Assembly: GCF_029633865.1 (NCBI RefSeq)
Contig: NC_079217.1
Coordinates: 33,367,090-33,431,089 of the forward strand
Reading direction: 5' to 3'
Source of the DNA: Lampris incognitus
Lineage: Eukaryota > Chordata > Actinopteri > Lampriformes > Lampridae
DNA length: 64,000 bases
Shown: positions 44,400-54,782 of the stretch, one piece after another
How positions within the stretch are numbered: position 1 is the stretch's first letter
Layout of the letters: each line of letters opens with the position of its first letter
Translations under genes and position numbers: made by a program
The notes under the pieces: generated by a model
Told to the model about the DNA's origin: nothing
What the model saw: the letters and a program-made list of their open reading frames with translations, nothing else
Databases searched by the model: none

Positions 44400-45596
44400 C
44401 ACTACCGTTCAAAAGTTTGGGATCACCCAAACAATTTTGTGTTTTCCATGAAAAGTCACACTTATTCACCAACATATGTTGTGAAATGAATAGAAAATAG
44501 AGTCAAGACATTGACAAGGTTAGAAATAATGATTTGTATTTGAAATAAGATTTTTTTTACATCAAACTTTGCTTTCGTCAAAGAATCCTCCATTTGCAGC
44601 AATTACAGCATTGCAGACCTTTGGCATTCTAGCTGTTAATTTGTTGAGGTAATCTGGAGAAATTGCACCCCACGCTTCCAGAAGCAGCTCCCACAAGTTG
44701 GATTGGTTGGATGGGCACTTCTTTGAGCAGATTGAGTTTCTGGAGCATCACATTTGTGGGGTCAATTAAACGCTCAAAATGGCCAGAAAAAGAGAACTTT
44801 CATCTGAAACTCGACAGTCTATTCTTGTTCTTAGAAATGAAGGCTATTCCATGCGAGAAATTGCTAAGAAATTGAAGATTTCCTACACCGGTGTGTACTA
44901 CTCCCTTCAGAGGACAGCACAAACAGGCTCTAACCAGAGTAGAAAAAGAAGTGGGAGGCCGCGTTGCACAACTGAGCAAGAAGATAAGTACATTAGAGTC
45001 TCTAGTTTGAGAAACAGACGCCTCACAGGTCCCCAACTGGCATCTTCATTAAATAGTACCTGTTAGAGCCTGTTTGTTCTGTCCTCTGAAGGGAGTAGTA
45101 CACACCGGTGTAGGAAATCTTCAATTTCTTAGCAATTTCTCGCATGGAATAGCCTTCATTTCTAAGAACAAGAATAGACTGTCGAGTTTCAGATGAAAGT
45201 TCTCTTTTTCTGGCCATTTTGAGCGTTTAATTGACCCCACAAATGTGATGCTCCAGAAACTCAATCTGCTCAAAGAAGTGCCCATCCAACCAATCCAACT
45301 TGTGGGAGCTGCTTCTGGAAGCGTGGGGTGCAATTTCTCCAGATTACCTCAACAAATTAACAGCTAGAATGCCAAAGGTCTGCAATGCTGTAATTGCTGC
45401 AAATGGAGGATTCTTTGACGAAAGCAAAGTTTGATGTAAAAAAAATCTTATTTCAAATACAAATCATTATTTCTAACCTTGTCAATGTCTTGACTCTATT
45501 TTCTATTCATTTCACAACATATGGTGGTGAATAAGTGTGACTTTTCATGGAAAACACGAAATTGTTTGGGTGATCCCAAACTTTTGAACGGTAGTG
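44400..45596. mobile_element. Tc1-d, fold-back Tc1 element
   Basis: Two 535-bp arms (44400-44934 and 45062-45596) are inverted and almost identical. They are separated by a 127-bp unique centre. TA flanks lie at 44398-44399 and 45597-45598. Each arm holds the Tc1 terminal repeat (CACTACCGTTCAAAAGTTTG), the leader and the first part of the same transposase gene. No C-terminal half of the enzyme exists. Confidence 0.92.
44779..45066 (+). pseudogene. Tc1-d transposase N-terminus (left arm and centre)
   Basis: A 95-codon frame starting MARKRELSSETRQ with the first helix-turn-helix and the linker RKRSGRPRCTTEQEDKY. It ends where the fold-back junction replaces the rest of the gene. The right arm carries the same start on the minus strand (45217-45062, about 52 residues). 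No catalytic domain remains. Confidence 0.88.
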
Positions 45597-45789
45597 TATA
45601 TTTTTACCGATCTCAAGCAAGCCAGCTGCTTTATCAGCGATGTTAATGGCAAGACACTGCTACGTGTTGCCTAGCAACAGGTGCAGAGGAGTCTGTGAGG
45701 TGGAGAATCTGCAGCGGTCAGTATTTAAAGTTTAAACATTTCAAACGTCACAGAATTTAAAACGACTTCCCCTGAAACGAAACTAAGAT

Positions 45790-48701
45790 CTACTACTACT
45801 TTCGGCTGCTCCCGTTAGGGGTCGCCACAGCGGATCATCCGTTTCCATTTCTTCCTGTCTTCTGCGTCTTCCTCTGTCACACCAGCCATATGCATGTCTT
45901 CCCTCACCACATCCACAAACCTCCTCTTTGGCCTTCCTCTTCTCCTCTTCCCTGGCAGCTCCATATTCAGCATCCTTCTCCCAATATACCCAGCATCGCT
46001 CCTCCACACATGTCCAAGCCATCTCAATCTTGCCTCTCTTGCTTTGTCTCCAAACCGCCCAACCTGAGCGGTCCCTCTAATATAATCGTTCCTAATCCTG
46101 TCCTTTTTCGTTACTCCCAGTGAAAATCTTAGCATCTTCAACTCTGCCACCTCCAGCTCCGCCTCCTGTCTTTTCGTCAGTGCCACTGTCTCCAAACCAT
46201 ATAACATAGCTGGTCTCACAACCATCTTGTAAACTTTCCCTTTAACTCTTGCTGATACCCTTCTGTCGCAAATCACTCCTGACACACTTCTCCACCCACT
46301 CCAACCTGCCTGTACTCTCTTTTTCACCTCTCTACTGCACTCCCCGTTACTTTGGACAGTTGACCCCAAGTATTTAAACTCAAATGCCTTTGTCACCTCC
46401 ACTCCTTGCATCCTGACCATTCCACTGTCCTCACTCTCATTCACGCATAGGTATTCCGTCTTGCTCCTACTGACTTTCATTCCTCTTCTCTCCAGTGCAT
46501 ACCTCCACCTCTCCAGGCTCTCCTCAACCTGCACCCTACTCTCACTACAGATCACAATGTCATCCGCGAACATCATCGTCCATGGAGACTCCTGCCTGAT
46601 CTTGTCCGTCAACCTGTCCATCACCATTGCAAACAAGAAAGGGCTAAGAGCCGATCCTTGATGTAATCCCACCTCCACCTTGAACCCATCTGTCATTCCA
46701 ACCGCACACCTCACCATTGTCACACTTCCCTCATACGTATCCTGCACCACTCCTACATACTTCTCTGCAACTCCTGACTTCCTCATACAATACCACACCT
46801 CCTCTCTCGGCACTCTGTCATAAGCTTTCTCTAAATCTACAAAGACACAATGCAACTCTTTCTGGCCTTCTCTATACTTCTCAATCAACATTCTCAAAGC
46901 AAACATCGCATCTGTGGTGCTCTTTCGTGGCATGAAACCATACTGCTGCTTGCTGATCGTCACCTCTCCTCTTAACCTAGCTTCTATTACTCTTTCCCAA
47001 ATCTTCATGCTGTGGCTGATCAACTTTATACCTCTGTAGTTGTTACAGTTCTGCACATCGCCCTTGTTCTTGAAAATCGGTACCAGTATGCTTCTTCTCC
47101 ACTCCTCAGGCATCCTCTCACTTTCCAGGATTGTGTTAAACAATCTAGTTAAAAACTCCACTGCCATCTCTCCTAAACATCTCCATGCCTCCACAGGTAT
47201 GTCATCAGGACCAACTGCCTTTCCATTCTTCATCCTCTTTATAGCTGCCCTCACTTCCTCCTTGCTAATCCGCTGAACTTCCTGATTCACTATCCCTACA
47301 TCATCCAACCTTCTCTCTCTCTCGTTTTCTTCATTCATCAGCCCCTCAAAGTATTCCTTCCACCTTCTTAGCACACTCTCCTCGCTTGTCAGCACATTTC
47401 CATCTCTATCCTTGATCGCCCTAACTTGCTGCACATCCTTTGCAGCTTGGTCCCTCTGTCTAGCCAATCGGTACAAGTCCTTTTCTCCTTCCTTAGTGTC
47501 TAATCTGTCATACAACTCACCATACGCCTTTTCCTTTGCCTTTGCCACCTCTCTCTTTGCTTTACGCTGCATCTCCTTGTACTCCTGTCTACTTTCTTCA
47601 TCTCTCTTACTATCCCACTTCTTCTTTGCCAACCTTTTCCTCTGTATAATTTGCTGTACTTCCTCATTCCACCACCAAGTCTCCTTGTCTTCCTTCCTCT
47701 GTCCTGATGACACACCAAGTACCTTCCTAGCTGTCTCCCTCACTATTTCTGCAGTGGTTGTCCAGCCATCTGGCAACTTTTCACTGCCACCCAGTGCCTG
47801 TCTTAACTCCTGCCTGAACTCCACACAACAGTCTTCCTTCTTCAACTTCCACCATTTGATCTTCGGCTGTGTCTTCACTCGCTTCCTCTTCTTGGTCTCC
47901 AAAGTCATCCTACAGACCACCATCCGATGCTGCCTAGCTACGTTCTCCCCTGTCACCACCTTGCAGTCTCCAATCCCTTTTAGATGGCGCCTTCTACATA
48001 AGATATAGTCCACCTGTGTGCACTTTCCTCCACTCTTGTACGTCACCCTGTGTTCCTCCCTCTTCTTGAAATATGTATTCACCACAGCCATTTCCATCCT
48101 TTTCGCAAAATCGACCACCATCTGTCCTTCCACATTTCTCTCCTTGACTCCATACCTTCCCATCACCTCCTCATCACCTCTGTTCCCTTCACCAACATGT
48201 CCATTTAAGTCGGCTCCAATCACCACTCTCTCCTCCTTGGTTACCCTCTCCACCATGTCGTCCAACTCACTCCAGAATTCTTCTTTTTCATCCATCTCAC
48301 ACCCAACTTGCGGGGCATATGCGCTGATAACATTCAGCAATAAACCTTCAATTTCCAGCTTCATACTCATCACTCTGTCTGACACTCTCTTCACCTCCAG
48401 CACGCTCTTGACATACTCTTCCTTCAGAATTACCCCTACCCCATTACTCCTCCCATTCACACCATGGTAGAAGAGTTTGAACCCACCTCCGATACTCCTG
48501 GCCTTACTCCCCTTCCACCTGGTCTCTTGCACACACAGTATGCCTACCTTTCTTCTTTCCATCATGTCAGCCAGCTCTCTCCCTTTACCAGTCATAGTGC
48601 CAACATTCAAAGTTCCAACTCTCACCTCCACATGCCTACCCTTCCTCCTCTCTAGCTGCCTCTGGACATGCTTTCCCCCTCTCCTTCTCCTTCGCCCAAC
48701 T
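45790..48701 (-). mobile_element. RTE-1, full-length RTE-like LINE
   Basis: 2,912 bp flanked by a 10-bp duplication AAACTAAGAT (45780-45789 and 48702-48711). On the minus strand it has a 70-100 bp leader, one intact ORF, a 25-bp 3' UTR and an (AGT)n tail. Short UTRs, a single endonuclease-RT ORF and a trinucleotide tail are typical of RTE-clade LINEs. Confidence 0.93.
45815..48631 (-). CDS. RTE-1 endonuclease-reverse transcriptase
   Basis: An uninterrupted frame of 938 codons. The codon at 48631 is GTG; the first in-frame ATG is at 48595, and the frame is open upstream to the element edge. The first 230 residues are an apurinic endonuclease-like domain that nicks target DNA: LNVGTMTGKGREL, CVQETRWKG, SAYAPQVGCE and GADLNGHVGEG. 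RT motifs follow: NNYRGIKLISHSMKIWERV, QYGFMPRKSTTDA, VDLEKAYDRVPR, QGSALSPFLFAMVMD and MFADDIVICS (about residue 687). The C-terminus has RRRGRPKRRFVDVV. All catalytic landmarks are present, so the protein may be functional. Clade assignment is by resemblance. Confidence 0.92.
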   Translation of the reverse strand: MEVRVGTLNVGTMTGKGRELADMMERRKVGILCVQETRWKGSKARSIGGGFKLFYHGVNGRSNGVGVILKEEYVKSVLEVKRVSDRVMSMKLEIEGLLLNVISAYAPQVGCEMDEKEEFWSELDDMVERVTKEERVVIGADLNGHVGEGNRGDEEVMGRYGVKERNVEGQMVVDFAKRMEMAVVNTYFKKREEHRVTYKSGGKCTQVDYILCRRRHLKGIGDCKVVTGENVARQHRMVVCRMTLETKKRKRVKTQPKIKWWKLKKEDCCVEFRQELRQALGGSEKLPDGWTTTAEIVRETARKVLGVSSGQRKEDKETWWWNEEVQQIIQRKRLAKKKWDSKRDEESRQEYKEMQRKAKREVAKAKEKAYGELYDRLDTKEGEKDLYRLARQRDQAAKDVQQVRAIKDRDGNVLTSEESVLRRWKEYFEGLMNEENERERRLDDVGIVNQEVQRISKEEVRAAIKRMKNGKAVGPDDIPVEAWRCLGEMAVEFLTRLFNTILESERMPEEWRRSILVPIFKNKGDVQNCNNYRGIKLISHSMKIWERVIEARLRGEVTISKQQYGFMPRKSTTDAMFALRMLIEKYREGQKELHCVFVDLEKAYDRVPREEVWYCMRKSGVAEKYVGVVQDTYEGSVTMVRCAVGMTDGFKVEVGLHQGSALSPFLFAMVMDRLTDKIRQESPWTMMFADDIVICSESRVQVEESLERWRYALERRGMKVSRSKTEYLCVNESEDSGMVRMQGVEVTKAFEFKYLGSTVQSNGECSREVKKRVQAGWSGWRSVSGVICDRRVSARVKGKVYKMVVRPAMLYGLETVALTKRQEAELEVAELKMLRFSLGVTKKDRIRNDYIRGTAQVGRFGDKAREARLRWLGHVWRSDAGYIGRRMLNMELPGKRRRGRPKRRFVDVVREDMHMAGVTEEDAEDRKKWKRMIRCGDP

Positions 48702-48711
48702 AAACTAAGAT

Positions 48712-49831
48712 ATTGATATTATATTAATTTCTGGCGTTAGGTGATGTTAGCTAATTTGCGATTGTTGCTCAGACATATTGATAATTAAACAACTTTAATG
48801 TTGGTGAAAATTCCTCTCAAAAGCAAATGAAGACATCTGATCCTTTTTAAAGAAGAACCAAAGTGTCAGTAACTGTTTACACATGGTTAACTGAGAATGT
48901 TCTGTAATTAATCCAAATATTAATCTTTGAAATTAGTGTGAGAATTATTTACTATTTAATGCCAACCCTTCCTTTTCCATTAGTGGCTCAAGAGCAGAGT
49001 TATTATAGTATATGTGACATTAATGTGCTGCTACTTGTATTGTAGTAAGACATGAGTATTATTTATAAGCTAAACTAGTCACAGCTTGTCCAACTGATTT
49101 GTTTGACTATCAGGGATCATTTTATTCTGAAAATCCTGTCAGCAGCAGCCTGAGCAGCACAGAGACACACAGACAGGTGAGCCGCAGCCTCTCAGGTGAG
49201 CTCTGATGTCATAGTGAAAGATCTGAGATCTTAGTTCAGGAGTTGAATGAAAGAAAAATAATACAAAGTTTTTGAGATAGTGTGAACATCACTGTGGGTC
49301 TGTGTCATGAAATACACAAACTGAAAGCCAGAATCTCAGGTGAGGTTAGAAAAGCTCACAGCAGCTGTTACAGAGCAGCACATCACCTACAGGTTTCTAT
49401 ACATTTATGTTATTATAACATTTCATGTGACAGAAGTTATGTTATTTTTAAATATTAAGTGTGGTCTCAGATTTAAGTATTCTATCAAAATAAAATGTAA
49501 AAGTCAGAGAAAAAGCCATGATAATAATTTAATATGCAGGTCAGCACATGCATATTCATTAGTGAACATGTTGCAAGTGAGGCTCTTTATGTGCCTGGAA
49601 GAGAAAAGAGACAGAGAGCAGTTAAGTTAAAACCAAACCTACACCCACAGGACCATTAAGCATGTACTTAAATAATATAAATAATAATTTTCTATCCATA
49701 CAGAGGAGGCCTACTTTAAATATATTCAAATTATAAGGTATCTTTGAGTAAACTCCGAGTATCATTGAAGTATCTCGAGGCTGGAGGCAAAGTGTCCTCT
49801 TTTTTGGAACGCCAAATATGGTCACCCTAAG
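48712..49831. other. Non-coding inner part of the composite unit
   Basis: AT-rich, no gene recognised. A frame at 49340-49630 has no family features. Confidence 0.45.
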
Positions 49832-49839
49832 CTAGCTAG

Positions 49840-50155
49840 TTGAATCCCTGCAAATTTCAGCAGCTATACTGACACTTGTTTTTTAGTCTTAGTTCAGGAC
49901 CCATTATTCATAAAGCTTTTCTGTTAGACCACCACTAAGAGTACTTATAAATTGCACTAAAAGTTTTTAGTTTTCCCTTAAGAGTAATTCACAAAGCATT
50001 TGAGACCAACTTCTAGGAGGACTTTACAAACTTAAGATGAGATAAAAGTTATGCTTTGTTTGACAGCTATTTTATGTGTCATTTATCAGATCAGACCCCC
50101 GTCCCCACCCTAACCAAACCCCCACCACCGCTGCCGCCAAAATCTCACTCTGAAC
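49840..50155. other. Intergenic, no gene seen
   Basis: Nothing recognisable apart from a C-rich stretch at about 50,097-50,140. Confidence 0.45.
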
Positions 50156-50671
50156 TCAGTTCAAAACTTGAGAGCCCTGAAGAATTCTGATTCTGATTTC
50201 AAGGATGTGCAGATCCTCATCCTTGAAAGAGTGGCCACTGGCCTGGAGATGTGTGTATACTGCGGAGTCCTGGCCTGACGTGTTAGCTCTCAAGTGTTGT
50301 GCCATCCTCTTGGCCAGCGTCTGTTTGGTTTCCCCAATGTATAAGTAATGGCAATTCTCCTGGCATTTAGCAGTGTACACTATATTGCTCTATTTGTACC
50401 GGGGAACCCGATCCTTGGGTTGGACCAACTTCTGGCGCAGCATGTTTTGGGGTTTGAAAGCTACTGAGACGCGGTGTTTGGAAAATACACATCTCAACCC
50501 TTCCGACACTCCTGCCGCATACAGAATCACCACTGGTTTACACTTAGGCAGCTGTTGTCCTTCTCCTCTCTGTGATTGGCTGGTGCACTGTTTGCGCGTC
50601 TTCCTGGCTTTGACGAACACCCAGTTAGGATAACCACACTTAACCAGCACTGAAAAAAATATTTGAGCCAT
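50156..50671 (-). pseudogene. Penelope-like GIY-YIG endonuclease fragment
   Basis: Two minus-strand segments in one frame separated by a TAG at about 50,390. The upstream part carries VSVAFKPQNMLRQKLVQPKD. The downstream part has IVYTAKCQENCHYLYIGETKQTLAKR, with YIGET and a following H residue as in GIY-YIG nucleases, and ends near HSFKDEDLHILE. Penelope-like retroelements carry such a domain C-terminal to RT. The RT itself is absent. Confidence 0.72.
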
Positions 50672-50840
50672 AACTTAAAGCTTATGTATTTCAAATACAT
50701 GTTCATTTTCTATCCAATTTGATCGCATAACTCCAATGTAAAATATGATATTTCAAGAAGGAAAAATGTCATATTTTACATTGGAGTTATGCGATCGAAT
50801 TGGATAGAAAATTTACATGTAATACATGAGCTTTAACTTG
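50671..50840. repeat. Hairpin, ~75-bp arms
   Basis: A long inverted repeat with TATCCAATTTGATCGCATAA in one arm and its near-exact complement in the other. The centre is TTTCAAGAAGGAAAAATG (about 50,751-50,768). The outer arms include AAAGCTTATGTATTTCAAAT. It is probably a small MITE. No coding. Confidence 0.8.
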
Positions 50841-50924
50841 TCGGCTTTTTTTTTTGATGTGGGATTTTTCCCCTTTCCCGACCGCTGTGTCGGAGGGGAC
50901 GTTGTCAGCTCGGTGGTTAAACGT

Positions 50925-51000
50925 TGTATCCAGATGAGTTGATTCAACTTTCTTTGATTTTCTTACCTGGATTATTGAGCATACATAATAATCCGGTGGT
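50925..51000 (+). repeat. Penelope-like terminal repeat fragment
   Basis: Contains GTTGTATCCAGATGAGTTGA and TTTTCTTACCTGGATTATTG, closely matching the right palindrome arm at about 37,345-37,400. It lies between the GIY-YIG piece and Academ-3. Confidence 0.65.
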
Positions 51001-51361
51001 TTAGTGAAATGATCGTTACGGAGCGGATAAAAGTGCCATTTTTGGTAGGATGGTTCCTTAGGGTCAGTTATTGGATTTTAGGGTAGGAGCCCCTGGAAAA
51101 TCTCAATTTAAAATATCAAATTGCAACACTGTCAATGTCAATGAAGTATCTGAAAATCCGCCTAGTATTTTTCAGACAATATGCATCATAAAATCATCAA
51201 ATCACTTCCAAATGTGATAAAGTTGGCCAACTTTTACAGAAATAAAGTCCCCAAACATTAAGTATTATCAACAACACATTTAATGCAATGATGAATACAA
51301 ATGAACATGCATCTTAATGTGAAAACATGGGGTAGAAGAAGTGAGTTACTGTTTATTGTGT

Positions 51362-52906
51362 CTATCTGTTACAGTTGCATTTGCAAAAAGGTGAGCAGTC
51401 CAAATTTTCAGTGCTGCATTTGCAAGAGCTACAATCCCCTTTACATGAGCATCTGATGAGCTCTCTGCAAGCTCTGGAGACCTCAGGAATTGTTAGCCAG
51501 ACTGGCACCCATGATCCCGATTCCTTGGTCCATCCGTAGCTCTCTGGAGAAGGAATGGCTTGGTGGGTTTGTGTACTGGTGGTCCAGATGCCTGCTTGGT
51601 AGACTGCCCGTTTCACGTGCTGGAGGAGTGCATTCTGGGTAGGAGGTAGTTTCTCCATTGTTCTATTTTCTAAACAGGGGAGTTCTTTCCTTTTTGTGTT
51701 AATTGAGTTCGAAGGACTGGATTTGTTATACAGGATGACAGTCAATCTTTCAAGCTCACTGAACTGCTGGCTATCTACGTTTAGTTGCTGGAAGGGATGC
51801 TTTGCCAGGTCGATGAATGTTTCTGTAGCAGCATCATAGGCTTGCCAGGCCCGCCAAGCTGACTTTTTACCTTTTCCATTGAAGGCAGATGTAGTGTCAC
51901 AGCCGGAATACGCATGAAACATAGGCAGAGCTCTGGATTTAGGTTCCCCCAGGCTTTTGCACATGCTGTTGATGTGGTAAAATCTGTACTTTTTGCCCAT
52001 CCCAAAAGCCACCCAGATGTCAGTCAGGGGTTGAATTACCAGTAAATCATGAAACAAGCCTGCAAGGATGACGATGACATCAGTGTCCACAGTGCGCACA
52101 AGGACAGTTTTCGCTCCATGCTCCAGTGCATGTTGTACATGGACCACAATCCTAGTGTCAGCCTCCTCATGATTGCAAGAGTTCATTGTGCTACTGGAAC
52201 CAAAAGACGACACAGCTTGCCCTGATGTGACATGCAAAGCTTTGGTTTGTGGCCAGCTGAACAGTTCAATCTTGGATGTCAAAAAGTCAAACAGCTCCTT
52301 CTTATTGCTTGGATCACCGAGAAAATCCATCCAATTTCCGGGCAGCTTTGTCAGGCCTGACACTTTTCTGCGAACACCTTGTCCTCTCTTTTCGCGGGTG
52401 GACTCCTTCAAACTGTCTGGGATGTATGTGTCCCATACAACATCCAGCCGCTTGGTATTATGTAGCTGCTTCTGTAAGTAAGAGATGAAAACCTCATCTG
52501 CATAGGTATCAAGTGTGGTCACTCTCACAGTGGGCAGGCAGTGGACAATGACTGCTCCATCAAGGACTTTGCAGTCATAGGTTGAGGGTGGCTCTGGTTG
52601 CCCTGGGTGCTCAAGACATTGCAGCAGGTCAGATTTGGTGCCGGTCAGATGAAGTTTCCCAAAGTCTGAGAGGGAAGGAGGGAAGGACTGTACCTCATGT
52701 GCGAAGAATTCATCCAAGTTACTCTCACGGCTTTGCATAGCTATATATAGTTGGCCAAAGAGTGCCACGTTGTTCTGAAGCACTTTGATCTTTTTCCCAT
52801 GTTTCGCCATTGTCTTGCGTCGAGGTTGCCTGAAGAGTGCCAAGGCATTCCTCTTGATTGGATCATGGGATGGAGCGTGTCCGTTCTTCAAGCACCTTCT
52901 TGACAA
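51362..52906 (-). pseudogene. Academ-3 protein, nuclease-like and Cys-rich C-terminal half
   Basis: A 514-codon frame. It shares with Academ-1 the ordered motifs HEEADTRIVVH (about residue 244), VRTVDTDVIVIL (about 268-279) and SGCDTTSAFNGKGK (about 333-346). The C-terminal cluster has at least eight cysteines (CSC, DC, SC, KC, DC, FC, KC, NC, about 488-512). The first roughly ten residues are out of frame. The proper upstream continuation lies at about 52,910-53,040 and 53,080-53,230 in other frames. Transposase-core motifs of the Academ-2 kind were not found upstream. Activity unknown. Confidence 0.75.
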
Positions 52907-53230
52907 ACTCCTGATTTTGTCTCTTTCCTGTCTCTTCCAGGATGAGTACTGTATTCACGACGGATTTATCTGTGCAGTTCCAGCTGTCAAGAGTCACAAG
53001 ATCTTTGAAATTATCCAAGAAAGGATTTCCCATCTTTTCATGGTTTCAGATAGACTTTTGACTTGTCTCTGAAAGGTCTTCTGCGTTGCAAGACCCTGCT
53101 CGTGGTGCTGGAAGTTCTCTTCATTATCTTCTTTGAGATATCCATCTTCAAATTCCCTTAGCAATCTTGCCAACTCTGGGCCACACAACTGTGGGCCACA
53201 CAACAACACAACAACTATTCCAGATTGCAC

Positions 53231-53879
53231 AAGCTAACATTATTGACAAGCCCTAGCTAGTTGCTAGCTGAAAAACAGACCTCTGTGCTAGCATTAGCTG
53301 TTTAATGGAGATAGCTTAGCTAATCATCTTTACTTCCATATGCTCATTTAGCAACATACAGCACATTTTCATTGATTATTATTATGATTTTTACCTGAAT
53401 TTCACTTGTTTGGTTGCAGCTCTGTGTGAGACTGTGTTGCATTGAGACAATGCTGATATGTGATGAGTTATGGAGGGAAACTCATTTTGACAGTTGAGCT
53501 TATTTTGTGTGCCATCTGGTGGTCTGAATGTATAGTGACACAGTATTTGTATATTTGAACAACTTGATGCTAAAATCTAAAACAAAAATTAAAGAGATAA
53601 CACTCTCCATGATGAACAGGGCATTTTTCTCACTTTTTTTGAATTTCCACCTATTGTGTGCAGGGCTATATCGAAGATGTACAGGCACCAGGTGTCTTTG
53701 TACTCAATTTTACACATCATTAGGAGGGGGGGTTAATAATCAGGGGACAATTAAAAATCAGTTTCAACTTTTTTTGTGTGCAATAAATAACAATTTATCA
53801 TCAATGTCCTCTTTATGACTCAGAAAAAATACAAGAACAACTTTTGTGTTCTGTATGGGTATTTTCAATATTTTTGTGG
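53231..53879. other. Academ-3 5' region, no gene seen
   Basis: Between the decayed N-terminal coding pieces and the right inverted end. AT-rich, without a recognisable coding domain. Confidence 0.4.
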
Positions 53880-53965
53880 GGCTCCTACCCTAAAATCCTT
53901 TAGTTGGTCCTAGAGAAGCCTCATGCAAAATTTGGTGCTTTTATCCACTCCGTAACGGTACGCCC

Positions 53966-54498
53966 TAATATGTGTGCTAACCCTCTGGACTACGAAGACT
54001 TTTTGGGTTTCTGTTTCCCACAGCTGCACAGTTCCAGCTTGATTCAGAGTGGTTCTGTTAGGGGTCATCTAAGCCAAAAGGGGCTGCTGCACAGGGAGTG
54101 CTGTAGGTTTTTTCACGTGTTCTTTAGATAAAAGTTAAAACTCGGAAGTTGCCATTCAACTGTGATATAGCTAATCAACTTGATTATTTTCCAAATAAAA
54201 TTTCCAGATTAGGTTTTTTTCCCCTAATTTTCTTTGCCATACAAAACACGTCAAATGTTAAAATTGTTTAATTTTATTGGAAGTCTTTTCTGTGGCCGTG
54301 GAATTGTTTTAATTGACAATAAGATAATACTTTCTGCAGTATGGAGGGTGTTGGAAGAATATGGTCAGAAATTAAAATGGAATATGTCATGCTGAAACTG
54401 AATAAAACTTTATAATTGAGCATCTCTGAACACTGAACAACACTGACAATTTTATTTTCCTTTGGTCTATGCAGACGCTATTGCTCAATAAAGTATTG
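53966..54498. other. Intergenic, no gene seen
   Basis: No supported feature. Confidence 0.45.
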
Positions 54499-54499
54499 C

Positions 54500-54540
<41 letters not shown>

Positions 54541-54630
54541 ATTGTAAAACGCTTTGAGTGGCTGTTGCACCTAGAAATGCGCTATATAAAATGCAACTTG
54601 ACTGATTGATTGATTGATTGGTTGACATTC
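54499..54630. repeat. (GT)n and a conserved fish repeat tail
   Basis: (GT)n at about 54,503-54,538 is followed by AACGCTTTGAGTGGC and GCGCTATATAAAATGCA, the common tail of fish L2-type LINEs and SINEs. A (TGAT)n run ends it. Confidence 0.7.
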
Positions 54631-54782
54631 CTGGAAAAAAAAACTATATTACCCATTTATTATTGTTTAAAAAAAATTTGCTGGCCCTACAAAATCTGTT
54701 GTGTTCTGAATTCAACCACGACAGCAGCCTCCGGAAATGTACAACTTAGCAGCCAATTAAATTAGGCCAGAGAGTATAATAA

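Larger units (their letters stand above)
44282..49831. mobile_element. Composite unit with AGGGTGACC inverted ends
   Basis: Ends CTTAGGGTGACCA (44282) and TGGTCACCCTAAG (49831) form inverted repeats, and both are flanked by CTAGCTAG (44274-44281 and 49832-49839). This fits an 8-bp duplication of a hAT-like element, but CTAGCTAG is its own reverse complement, so it could belong to the inverted repeat. No transposase of its own is visible; the inside is a fold-back Tc1 and an RTE-like LINE. Confidence 0.55.
51013..53965 (-). mobile_element. Academ-3, 5'-deleted Academ-type element
   Basis: Inverted ends at about 51013-51090 and 53880-53965 share CGTTACGGAGYGGATAAAAG and GGATTTTAGGGTAGGAGCCC. 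The coding strand is minus. No clear target duplication was found (flanks GAT and GTA). The protein is homologous to Academ-1 in its second half, but the region upstream is missing or decayed. Confidence 0.72.

Noticed and set aside
47412..48470. Ser/Leu/Cys-rich plus-strand frames over RTE-1
   Set aside because: Antisense shadows of the LINE ORF.
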